Source of the DNA: Bacteroidota bacterium
GTDB lineage: Bacteria; Bacteroidota; Bacteroidia; Chitinophagales; UBA2359
Assembly (NCBI GenBank): GCA_020627525.1
Contig: JAHDGP010000298.1
Span: forward strand, 1-5,895
Length of the DNA: 5,895 nt
Reading direction: 5' to 3'
The notes under the pieces are model-generated. The model had not been told where the DNA came from. It saw only the letters and a list, made by a program, of their open reading frames with translations, and did not search any database. The first letter of the stretch is position 1; each line of letters starts with the position of its first letter. Of the stretch, positions 1-5,698 are shown in pieces. The translations under genes and the position numbers were made by a program.

Positions 1-1
1 C

Positions 2-85
2 ATTAATCCACCAATTATATTGAAAACTGTTTTTGTTGATAAGTTGGAGATTAAAAAAAATATTTGTTGGTTGGTTCTCAAATGA
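2..85 (+). CDS. thrA: Aspartokinase-side end of ThrA, out of frame with the homoserine dehydrogenase part (partial)
   Basis: This frame is open from the window edge to a TGA at 83-85 and encodes about 27 residues, with V-F-V-D-K-L-E-I-K-K in the middle. The reading frame of the following gene has stops at 4, 37, 40 and 52, so it cannot extend back through this stretch. In bifunctional ThrA proteins the residues just before the last ACT domain are continuous with it. Adding one A to the A run at 53-60 joins E-I-K-K-K-Y-L-L directly to V-G-S-Q-M-K-K-T, which is a normal entry into that ACT domain. I infer that this is the end of the aspartokinase/first ACT part of ThrA, cut off by a one-base frameshift. 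The kinase domain itself lies outside the window. The piece is too short to recognise on its own, and the assignment depends on the neighbour. Confidence 0.45.
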   Translation: MNPPIILKTVFVDKLEIKKNICWLVLK

Positions 86-1329
86 AAAAAACGACTGGTA
101 TCTCTGGTAGGTTGTTTCAGGCTTTGGGTAAAAATGGGATAAATGTATTTGCTATTGCTCAGGGTTCTTCAGAACTGAATATTTCTGTTGTAGTATCAAA
201 AGACGATGAAGCAAAAGCCATTAGTGTATTGCACCAAGCATTTTTTACATCAGATACCAAAACGGTAAATTTGTTTTTTGTAGGGATTGGATTAATTGGT
301 TCAACCTTGTTGGAACAAATTGAACAGCAATCAGCTTATTTGAAAGACAAAATGTCTTTAGAATTGCGTATGGTTGCCCTTTCTAACAGTCGCAAAATGA
401 TGTTTGATGCAGATGGCATGAATTACAATAATTGCATTGATCATTTAAATGAAAATGGAGAAGTTGCAAACCTGCCAGCCTTTTTTGAAAGAATGATTGA
501 AATGAATTTGGCAAATTCTATTTTGGTTGATTGTACTGCGAGTGCCAAACCAGTTGAATATTATGAAGAAGTGCTTAAAAACAGTATATCAATAGTAACA
601 CCAAATAAAATAGCCAATTCTGGTTCATATGCCGATTATGAAAAATTAGATTATCTTTCTAAAAAACACAATGCATCTTTCTTATATGAAACGACAGTCG
701 GTGCCGGCTTACCAGTTATTTCAACTTTAAAAGATTTATTAAAAAGTGGAGATCAGATTATAGAAATTGAGGCAGTATTGTCAGGATCACTGTCCTTTAT
801 TTTTAACAATTTTAATGATCAAGTAAATTTTGTTGATGTGGTAAAAGCCACGCAGGAAAAGGGGTATACGGAGCCAGATCCAAGAATTGATTTAAGTGGC
901 ACAGATGTTGCACGTAAAGCATTGATCTTAGGGAGAGAGATCGGTTTGAAAGTTGAAAAATCATTCATTGATATAGAAAATATTTTACCTCAATCTTGTA
1001 TCGATGCAGTTTCTGTTGATGATTTCATGGAAGAATTAGCAAAACACAATGATTATTTTACAGAGAAATGTAAAACTGCTACTAAAAATGGCAAAGTTTT
1101 AAGAATGCTCGCGTCTATCAGTAGCCAATCAATTTCCGTAGGACTTAAAGAAGTAGGACCAGAAAGTCCGTTTTACAATCTATCTGGCAGTGATAACATG
1201 ATAGTTTTTAAAACAAACAGATACAAAGAACGTCCATTGGTTGTTAAGGGTCCGGGTGCAGGTGCAGCCGTTACTTCAGCTGGCGTTTTTGCAGAAATTA
1301 TAGGAATTGGAAACCAATTAGTAAATTGA
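64..1329 (+). CDS. thrA: ThrA C-terminal part: ACT domain plus homoserine dehydrogenase
   Basis: Homoserine dehydrogenase reduces aspartate 4-semialdehyde to homoserine with NAD(P)H in the cytosolic threonine/methionine pathway. Residues 1-60 form an ACT domain of the ThrA type (GISGRLF, LGKNGINV, IAQGSSELNISVVV). The dinucleotide-binding motif GIGLIG is at 74-79, VDCTAS at 155-160 and TPNK at 179-182. The substrate/catalytic segment YETTVGAGLP is at 208-217, GYTEPDPR with DLSGTDVARK at 267-285, and KGPGAGAAVTSAGV at 394-407. The dehydrogenase is complete. An ACT domain in front of it is typical of the aspartokinase-homoserine dehydrogenase fusion, so this is most likely the second half of a fused thrA whose first half is in another frame (2-85). 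The TTG at 64 is the first possible start. The ATG at 82 is an alternative that overlaps the upstream TGA as ATGA but removes the first ACT strand. If the frame break is a sequencing error, neither is a real start. thrB follows after 319 bases. Confidence 0.9.
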   Translation: MLVGSQMKKTTGISGRLFQALGKNGINVFAIAQGSSELNISVVVSKDDEAKAISVLHQAFFTSDTKTVNLFFVGIGLIGSTLLEQIEQQSAYLKDKMSLELRMVALSNSRKMMFDADGMNYNNCIDHLNENGEVANLPAFFERMIEMNLANSILVDCTASAKPVEYYEEVLKNSISIVTPNKIANSGSYADYEKLDYLSKKHNASFLYETTVGAGLPVISTLKDLLKSGDQIIEIEAVLSGSLSFIFNNFNDQVNFVDVVKATQEKGYTEPDPRIDLSGTDVARKALILGREIGLKVEKSFIDIENILPQSCIDAVSVDDFMEELAKHNDYFTEKCKTATKNGKVLRMLASISSQSISVGLKEVGPESPFYNLSGSDNMIVFKTNRYKERPLVVKGPGAGAAVTSAGVFAEIIGIGNQLVN

Positions 1330-1370
1330 CAGTACAATAGTAAGGAATTAATAATAACTAAGTGTTTGAA

Positions 1371-1400
1371 TTTGACGAAAGTCGGACCGTTTTAATTTTG
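1371..1400 (+). promoter_or_regulatory. Candidate Bacteroidetes-type promoter for thrB
   Basis: TAATTTTG at 1393-1400 matches the Bacteroidetes -7 consensus TAnnTTTG exactly. A TTTG at 1371-1374 lies 18 bases before it, close to the usual spacing of the -33 element. If it is used, thrB would have its own transcript with a leader of about 240 bases. In such AT-rich DNA a match of this kind can occur by chance. Confidence 0.35.
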
Positions 1401-1554
1401 ATTTTTTAATCGGTTTCCCCCACAGGCATTTTTACCAAGTATAGCCAAGCTAAGATGAGTAGAAATAACTGGAGCGATACGTTCGAAGAATGTAAAATCA
1501 AAAGATAATTATCAAATCCCCTGAAGTTGTTTATGAGTCATTACTTAAGTATCT

Positions 1555-1592
1555 TTCAATTAAATTTTTAAAGATTCTGTTATTTAATTGAA
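1555..1592. repeat. Perfect 11-base inverted repeat upstream of thrB
   Basis: TTCAATTAAAT (1555-1565) and ATTTAATTGAA (1582-1592) are exact reverse complements separated by 16 bases. The right arm ends 56 bases before the thrB start. The arms are AT-rich and the loop is long, so an RNA hairpin would be weak. A binding site for a dimeric regulator, a weak thrA terminator or chance are all possible. Confidence 0.4.
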
Positions 1593-1648
1593 TTTCTGGA
1601 AAATACACATTAAATTCAAAGCTTACTAAAATGTACTGTTGCTAAAAT

Positions 1649-2623
1649 ATGGATAAAATTAGCGTAGGAGATACAGGCGTTACCGCCTTTGCACCAGCAA
1701 CCATAGGAAACATATCCTGTGGATTTGATTTACTAGGAATGGCAGTAAATGAACCTGGTGATTATGTTAAGGTCAATTTAAATTATGATAGAAAAATTAA
1801 TATCATAAGGATTGATGGAGACAATGGCAAACTGCCTTTAGATGTGGACAAAAACACAGCTGGAATAGTTGTTAAGTCTCTTAAAAAGCATTTACAAAAA
1901 GGCAGAGGCCTAGATATTATTCTAAAGAAAGACTTACCTATTTGTAGTGGAATGGGCTCTAGTGCTGCAAGTGCCGTTGCTGCATTGGTAGCAGCCAATC
2001 AAATTTATGGAAACAAGCTTACCAAGGAAGAATTGATACCTTTTGCATTACAAGCAGAAGCAAAAGTTTCTGGATCTGTACACGGAGACAATGCCCTACC
2101 CTGTCTATTAGGAGGAATTATTCTAATTACAAATTATAAACCAAAATTAACTTACGTTTCCATTCCAGCTCCCAAAAAAGTGTGGGTCACTTTGGTTCAC
2201 CCCGACTTTGAAATCTCAACGGCTATGGCCAGAGGGTTGATTCCTGAAACACTGGAGATGAAAAAAGTGATTAGGCAAAATGCTTGCATCGCAGGATTTG
2301 TTGCTGGATGCTACAGCAATAACCTTGAACTAATAAAGGACGGATTGAAAGATTACATTGCTGAACCCAAAAGATCTAAGTTGATAAAATCTTTTCCTCA
2401 AATGAAAATGGCAGTTGAAAAAATAGGTGGATTCAATTTGGGTATATCAGGCTCAGGACCTTCTGTGTTTTCATTTACAGCTGATAAAAATGTTGCAACA
2501 AAAGTTGGCAGAACAATTCAAAAGTTCTTTTATCAAAATAAAATTTCTTGCCAAATCTATATTTCAAGAATAAACAAAGAAGGGGCTAAAGTAGTTAAAG
2601 CAGATGGAGTGAATGTGATGTGA
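1649..2623 (+). CDS. thrB: Homoserine kinase (GHMP kinase family)
   Basis: ThrB phosphorylates the hydroxyl of homoserine with ATP to give O-phosphohomoserine, the substrate of threonine synthase, in the cytosol. All GHMP kinase motifs are present in order. Motif 1 is APATIGNISCGFDLLG at 15-30. The glycine/serine-rich phosphate-binding loop GMGSSAASA is at 101-109, preceded by P-I-C-S. HGDNALPCLLGG at 145-156 is typical of homoserine kinases, and the C-terminal motif GISGSGPSVFS is at 265-275. The segment FAPATIGNISCGFD near the start and NEPGD at 34-38 are typical of Bacteroidetes ThrB. The length of 324 residues is slightly above the usual 300-310, mainly through a 13-residue N-terminal lead. 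The ATG at 1649 is the natural start, and no strong Shine-Dalgarno sequence is visible. The gene works directly after the upstream homoserine dehydrogenase. No threonine synthase gene follows, because the next genes run the opposite way. Confidence 0.95.
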   Translation: MDKISVGDTGVTAFAPATIGNISCGFDLLGMAVNEPGDYVKVNLNYDRKINIIRIDGDNGKLPLDVDKNTAGIVVKSLKKHLQKGRGLDIILKKDLPICSGMGSSAASAVAALVAANQIYGNKLTKEELIPFALQAEAKVSGSVHGDNALPCLLGGIILITNYKPKLTYVSIPAPKKVWVTLVHPDFEISTAMARGLIPETLEMKKVIRQNACIAGFVAGCYSNNLELIKDGLKDYIAEPKRSKLIKSFPQMKMAVEKIGGFNLGISGSGPSVFSFTADKNVATKVGRTIQKFFYQNKISCQIYISRINKEGAKVVKADGVNVM

Positions 2624-2727
2624 TTCGTTTTATATTTTGGCTGACTGATATTGATTGTTCCATTTTGGTAAGTTTCTATTTTTTAAACACAAAGTTTTCT
2701 TTGACAAATATTTTCTGTGAGAGCCTG

Positions 2728-2789
2728 ACCACAAATTGAACAGATTAGACACAGATTTTTTATCTATGAAAATCTGTGTCATTCGTGGT
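2728..2789. repeat. CACAGAT-type palindromic intergenic repeat (full copy)
   Basis: GACACAGATTTT (2748-2759) and AAAATCTGTGTC (2769-2780) form a perfect 12-base stem around a 9-base loop. Outside it, ACCAC (2728-2732) and GTGGT (2785-2789) are also complementary, giving a larger imperfect palindrome. The left half (2728-2759) aligns without gaps to 4182-4213, with 25 of 32 bases equal by hand count. I recall similar sequences as common intergenic repeats in Bacteroidetes genomes, but this was not searched. It lies between two convergent transcription units and could act as a terminator for either. Confidence 0.6.
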
Positions 2790-2833
2790 GGATTTTCTCA
2801 CCAAAGATGATAGAGATTAAACACAAACAATAC

Positions 2834-2956
2834 TCACCTCAACAACGTAACATTTCCACTTTCCACAACTTTTGTTGCTTCATTGCTTTCATAATATTCG
2901 TATTCCAAATACCAGACATAAACGCCAATTGGTAAAGCGTTGCCTGCCTGACTCAG
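2834..2956 (-). pseudogene. 3' remnant of a T9SS type B (CHU_C) cargo gene
   Basis: Read on the minus strand, the final 40 codons before a TGA at 2834-2836 contain LPIGVYVWYLEYEYYES and end ESGNVTLLR. The same stretch in the protein at 4228-5619 reads LPIGVYIWYLEYEYYES and ends ESGNVTLVR. Over 39 residues I count 30 identities. At the DNA level about four fifths of the bases agree, and the match continues 12 bases past the stop (CAAACAATACTC on the + strand). Many of the base differences are silent, so the two copies probably diverged while both were functional. Upstream of codon 40 the match stops, and an in-frame TGA at 2972-2974 lies inside the adjoining hairpin. It is therefore the tail end of a lost paralogue whose body was deleted. 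It is the end of a T9SS type B C-terminal sorting domain, with no start codon or signal peptide. Confidence 0.85.
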
Positions 2957-2961
2957 TTTAA

Positions 2962-2992
2962 AATATCCTGCTCAACAACTGAACAGGATATT
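2962..2992 (-). terminator. Hairpin terminator after the thioredoxin-like gene
   Basis: AATATCCTG (2962-2970) pairs with CAGGATATT (2984-2992). The stem continues after one C/A mismatch with three more pairs around a 5-base loop. On the minus strand the stem is followed by TTTAAA, giving a short T run, and it lies 55 bases past the stop of the gene at 3048-4106. It is a near-copy of the hairpin at 5644-5674, so it belongs to a repeat family as well as being a likely terminator. Confidence 0.6.
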
Positions 2993-3047
2993 AATGTATT
3001 TATAATATTAAGCCTAAATAGCAAATGAAAGTATTAATCACTCAAAA

Positions 3048-4106
3048 TTATTCCTCAAAAACAATGTCGTTTATTAGTTGTAATATATTGTCTGGGTTTC
3101 TTGAAATAATTTTACCACTTGTATCTATCAAGATCGTTAAGGGTACTGCATGGACATTGTATTGAGTTCTAATGTTTCTTTTCAAATCAATTATATTAAT
3201 CCAGTTTGTATTAAAATCTTTGCAACTCTTTTCCCAGTTTGCAACATTGGAATCAATAGAAATAGTGATTATTTCCAAATTACTATTTTTACCTAGATTT
3301 ATTGCATTGAGCTTATCTAATTGTTCTTTACATGGTTTGCACCAACTTGCCCAAAATTCCAACAAAATATACTTTTTACCAATAAATTTATCTAAATCAA
3401 ATGCTACTTTATTGTAATCCACAGTAAAACCAGGAGCCTTTATTCCAATCCAATCTTTATTTACTTGTTGGATTGTCTTGCACAAATAATCCTCAAATAT
3501 TGTAGTTGAATTGTTGGAATTACAATTTTTTTCGTCAAAGTATAAATCTACTGGATTAATGATTTCTCTTTGCAGAAAATCAGCAGTCAACAATGTGGCA
3601 AAATGCTTAAGAGCTGAATTGCTGTTTTCTTTATAAAAAGTATTTACATCAAAGGCAATCTCTGATACCAAACTATCTTTATTATATGAAATAGTATCTC
3701 TTAACAACTCTTCATACTTTGAAACAGACTTAATAAATGCACTTAACTTTTGTTGATTCTTGGTACCTGCAAAAACAGGTACTCCAGAATCAAAAGAACA
3801 AACGATATTTCCTGGCTCCAACGCAATTGGAAAAGACAAAGACCGCTTACCAGATGTCTTTTTTGCAAACAATAGTGCGGGCTTACAAAATCCGTCATAA
3901 TCGCTGACAGTACCTGTCAACTGAAAAAAACCATCGACTAAATTTGTATTCGCAATTGTATCTCTTGAAAGTGCATCAATTAGGAAAATATTAGCTTCTT
4001 CAAAATCTTGCAACAATCCATACAATTTGAAATCAATATTTTGAGAGGTTGTAGTGTTAAAACATAAAAAGAGAATTGCAATATAAATTTTTACTGTAAA
4101 TTTCAT
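3048..4106 (-). CDS. Exported TlpA/ResA-like thiol-disulfide oxidoreductase with DUF4369-like N-terminus
   Basis: This protein has a C-terminal thioredoxin fold of the AhpC/TSA-TlpA type. APGF is at 224-227 and the redox motif WCKPC at 255-259 (Cys256 and Cys259) follows FWAS. A cis-proline motif AVPLT is at 320-324, followed by ILIDTSGKII. Residues 1-22 are a signal peptide (MKFTVKIYIAILFLCF then TTTSQ). No good lipobox is visible, so it is probably periplasmic, not a lipoprotein. Residues 23 to about 125 look like the DUF4369 domain common before such thioredoxins in Bacteroidetes (G-x-x-x-x-F-x-x-A-N-I-F-L, then D-G-F-F-x-L-x-G). A helical linker follows to about 220. The expected role is reduction or exchange of disulfides in exported proteins; the partner is unknown. 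The usual Pro after the motif (E-x-P-x-L) is replaced (EQLDKL). The start is the ATG at 4106. The gene lies 121 bases behind a T9SS cargo gene on the same strand. Confidence 0.88.
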   Translation of the reverse strand: MKFTVKIYIAILFLCFNTTTSQNIDFKLYGLLQDFEEANIFLIDALSRDTIANTNLVDGFFQLTGTVSDYDGFCKPALLFAKKTSGKRSLSFPIALEPGNIVCSFDSGVPVFAGTKNQQKLSAFIKSVSKYEELLRDTISYNKDSLVSEIAFDVNTFYKENSNSALKHFATLLTADFLQREIINPVDLYFDEKNCNSNNSTTIFEDYLCKTIQQVNKDWIGIKAPGFTVDYNKVAFDLDKFIGKKYILLEFWASWCKPCKEQLDKLNAINLGKNSNLEIITISIDSNVANWEKSCKDFNTNWINIIDLKRNIRTQYNVHAVPLTILIDTSGKIISRNPDNILQLINDIVFEE

Positions 4107-4159
4107 AGTTTCACTTTAAAACTGAATATGTAATTTCTTATTTGGCTCGAATATAATAT

Positions 4160-4178
4160 AATTTCCTGTTCAATTATT
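4160..4178. repeat. Decayed half-copy of the ATCCTGTTCA hairpin
   Basis: These 19 bases match 5644-5662, the left arm and loop of the perfect hairpin, at 17 positions (TTCCTGTTCAATTATT against ATCCTGTTCAATAATT). The right arm is missing. Four bases later a half-copy of the CACAGAT repeat begins, so the hairpin may have been cut by whatever brought that repeat. The position, after the stop of the gene at 4228-5619, is the same as for the two intact hairpins. Confidence 0.5.
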
Positions 4179-4181
4179 CTC

Positions 4182-4213
4182 ACTACAGATTACACAAATA
4201 ATACACAGATTTT
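4182..4213. repeat. CACAGAT-type repeat, left half only
   Basis: The sequence aligns without gaps to 2728-2759, the left half of the palindromic repeat, with 25 of 32 bases equal. It ends in ACACAGATTTT just like that copy. The complementary right half is absent, so no strong hairpin forms here. In both places the repeat lies just downstream of the stop codon of a type B cargo gene or remnant on the minus strand. Confidence 0.55.
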
Positions 4214-4227
4214 CAAACAAACAATAC

Positions 4228-5619
4228 TCACCTCACCAGCGTAACATTCCCACTTTCTGCTACTTTTGTTACTTCGTCACTTTCATAATACTCATATTCC
4301 AAGTACCAAATATAAACACCAATTGGTAATGAATTGCTACCTTGATTCGCATTCCAAATAATTTCATTGCTGCCATTGCCACTGAATACTAAATTTCCCC
4401 AACGATCAAACACGGTGAATTTATTTATTTGCATATCAAAATTGCAATTACTGAATACTTTGAGATTGTCATTTATACCATCGCCGTTTGGTGAAAAAGC
4501 AGTGGGTACCAAAACGGTGCAATTGCAATCAATTACTTCCACATTGTACGAAAAATCAAACTCACCGCATTCATTGCTTATATTAAGCCAATAATTCCCT
4601 GATGTTTCAATGGGTAAATAACTGTTTATACTGCCTGTAGACCATTCGTAATTACCAGGAATAGGCGTACGCAATACAAAATTGTCTTTGCGGCAAACAG
4701 TAGTATCTTCTGAAAAATAATTGAAGTCTTTTTCAGAAATAACCACCACGGTGTCTCTTAAAAAACAATCGTCTATTTTTGCTTCTATTGAATATTTTCC
4801 AGCTTTAGAAATCAACAATATTGAATCGGTACTGCCTTCACTCCACAAATATTCCGCATCCAAAAAAGAGGCATTAAACGCTTTTTCTTCCCCCTCACAA
4901 AGCAATAAAGTATCAGGCAAAGGATCAAAAGGAGTTATTAGTACATCTTCTACAAAAAAATTGTTATTATATGGCGTGATATTAGAATCCTCAACTTCAA
5001 TCAATGTTTCAAAAGTACTCCTGAAATTTCCTATAATAGCAAATTGTTCAGAGCCTTTGGCAGTATAGGAGCCATTGATTCTGGTCCAACCAACCGTGTC
5101 CGTAATTAGGGTGCCTCTGTTTTCAATAACCGGTTCTAAAGACATTGCCTCATTTGGTTGAATAGACTCATAATAAAAACTATCTGTTAATGAAAGACCA
5201 ACAGCATCAGTATAGATCCAATTTTGGTTTGGATTTAAGTCTGGTGAAACATAAAATTCTAAATAATATAATGTTCCTTTTTCTAATCTTTTTTTTAATG
5301 GTGTACCCATATATTCTAAACCAATTATATTTGAATCATTATAAACAAATATTCCCGCATAACCCTCTCCACTTTTTTGTACTTGATAACCATAATAAGA
5401 ATGTCCAGCTGTAGGAGGTGATAACTTATCAATTTCTGAACAGGTGTTGAAAAGAGCAGGTGATTTTTGTGAAACAGATACCCAAGGAGTAGCCAAATAT
5501 ATTTGTCCAAATTCATTTGGACAGTCTGTTAAAATATCAAAGCCTGGGTTAGGAACTAGGTTTTGAGCATTTAGCCCAAAAGAATAAATTGCAAGTAATG
5601 TCAAAAATAAAATTCTCAA
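4228..5619 (-). CDS. Secreted T9SS type B (CHU_C domain) cargo protein
   Basis: This is a 463-residue exported protein of unknown specific function. Residues 1-19 form a signal peptide (RILFLTLLAIYSFGLNAQ). Residues 20 to about 228 are an N-terminal domain often found in such Bacteroidetes proteins. It begins NLVPNPGFD, has CPNEFGQIYLATPWVS at 33-48, GEGYAGIF at 84-91 and a YYLEFYVS strand at 118-125. Two Ig/PKD-like repeats follow, each starting at a cysteine and containing a W-S-x-G-S turn (about 238-295 and 305-366). Residues 369-463 are the gliding-motility-associated C-terminal domain (VPTAFSPNGDGINDN, FTVFDRWG, LPIGVYIW), which directs proteins through T9SS. It is probably on the cell surface or released, with a possible role in adhesion or carbohydrate contact (inference). 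The start is a TTG at 5619: no in-frame ATG is near, and the signal peptide starts at that point. A perfect hairpin lies 24 bases upstream. Confidence 0.88.
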   Translation of the reverse strand: MRILFLTLLAIYSFGLNAQNLVPNPGFDILTDCPNEFGQIYLATPWVSVSQKSPALFNTCSEIDKLSPPTAGHSYYGYQVQKSGEGYAGIFVYNDSNIIGLEYMGTPLKKRLEKGTLYYLEFYVSPDLNPNQNWIYTDAVGLSLTDSFYYESIQPNEAMSLEPVIENRGTLITDTVGWTRINGSYTAKGSEQFAIIGNFRSTFETLIEVEDSNITPYNNNFFVEDVLITPFDPLPDTLLLCEGEEKAFNASFLDAEYLWSEGSTDSILLISKAGKYSIEAKIDDCFLRDTVVVISEKDFNYFSEDTTVCRKDNFVLRTPIPGNYEWSTGSINSYLPIETSGNYWLNISNECGEFDFSYNVEVIDCNCTVLVPTAFSPNGDGINDNLKVFSNCNFDMQINKFTVFDRWGNLVFSGNGSNEIIWNANQGSNSLPIGVYIWYLEYEYYESDEVTKVAESGNVTLVR

Positions 5620-5643
5620 AATGGAATATTTAAAGAAATGGAA

Positions 5644-5674
5644 AATATCCTGTTCAATAATTGAACAGGATATT
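5644..5674 (-). terminator. Perfect 14-base-stem hairpin, terminator of the right-edge gene
   Basis: AATATCCTGTTCAA (5644-5657) and TTGAACAGGATATT (5661-5674) are exact reverse complements around a TAA loop. On the minus strand the stem is followed by TTCC, making a T-rich AUAUUUUCC end. It lies 24 bases past the stop of the gene ending at 5699 and 24 bases before the start of the gene at 5619. It can end the first transcript, but it leaves little room for a promoter of the second gene downstream of it. Related copies are at 2962-2992 and 4160-4178. Confidence 0.65.
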
Positions 5675-5698
5675 ATTGTGTTTATTGCATTAAAATAT

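Larger units (their letters stand above)
1330..1648. other. thrA-thrB gap of 319 bases, no intact gene
   Basis: thrA and thrB usually lie close together or overlap, so this gap is unusually long. It holds a candidate promoter (1371-1400), a less AT-rich block (about 1374-1490) and an 11-base inverted repeat (1555-1592). On the minus strand one frame is open for 38 codons from 1508 down to a TAA at 1392-1394. Past that stop it continues without another stop to the end of thrA. The conceptual peptide contains ERIAPVISTH and LGKNACGGNR, so it may be a decayed coding piece or a repeat. I recognise no protein family. A plus-strand 17-codon ORF at 1455-1508 has no sign of being a threonine/isoleucine attenuator peptide. 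Confidence 0.5.
2624..3047. other. Convergent intergenic region with repeats and gene debris
   Basis: These 424 bases separate thrB from the convergent thioredoxin-like gene. Three elements are identifiable: a CACAGAT-type palindromic repeat (2728-2789), the 3' remnant of a T9SS cargo gene on the minus strand (2834-2956), and a terminator-like hairpin (2962-2992). Between 2624 and 2727 I see nothing definite, including no clear terminator for thrB. The palindrome at 2748-2780 could serve that role, but it lacks a T run on its + strand 3' side. Confidence 0.6.

Noticed and set aside
1372..1385. Small GAC-GAAA-GTC hairpin with a GNRA-type loop after thrA
   Set aside because: Only three Watson-Crick pairs plus two G-U pairs, with no T run directly behind it, so it is too weak to call a terminator.
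1455..1508. 17-codon ORF as a threonine attenuator leader peptide
   Set aside because: It has one Thr and one Ile codon, no codon run, and no following terminator/antiterminator pair that I could see.
1783..1998. 71-codon minus-strand ORF inside thrB
   Set aside because: It lies fully antisense to a well-supported GHMP kinase and its translation has no recognisable features.
3172..3417. 81-codon plus-strand ORF
   Set aside because: It is antisense to the thioredoxin-fold domain including the WCKPC motif, so it is a shadow of that gene.
4107..4159. Promoter of the thioredoxin-like gene (TATATTCG with an upstream TTG on the minus strand)
   Set aside because: The -7 box has a mismatch and the spacer is about 15 bases, shorter than known Bacteroidetes promoters.
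2728..4213. CRISPR-like array from the CACAGAT repeats
   Set aside because: There are only two copies far apart with genes between them, and no regular spacers.
4367..5516. Several ORFs of 63-115 codons overlapping the cargo gene (4367-4594, 4721-5068, 5190-5414 on +, 5325-5516 on -)
   Set aside because: All overlap a complete gene with signal peptide, repeats and sorting domain, and none has independent support.
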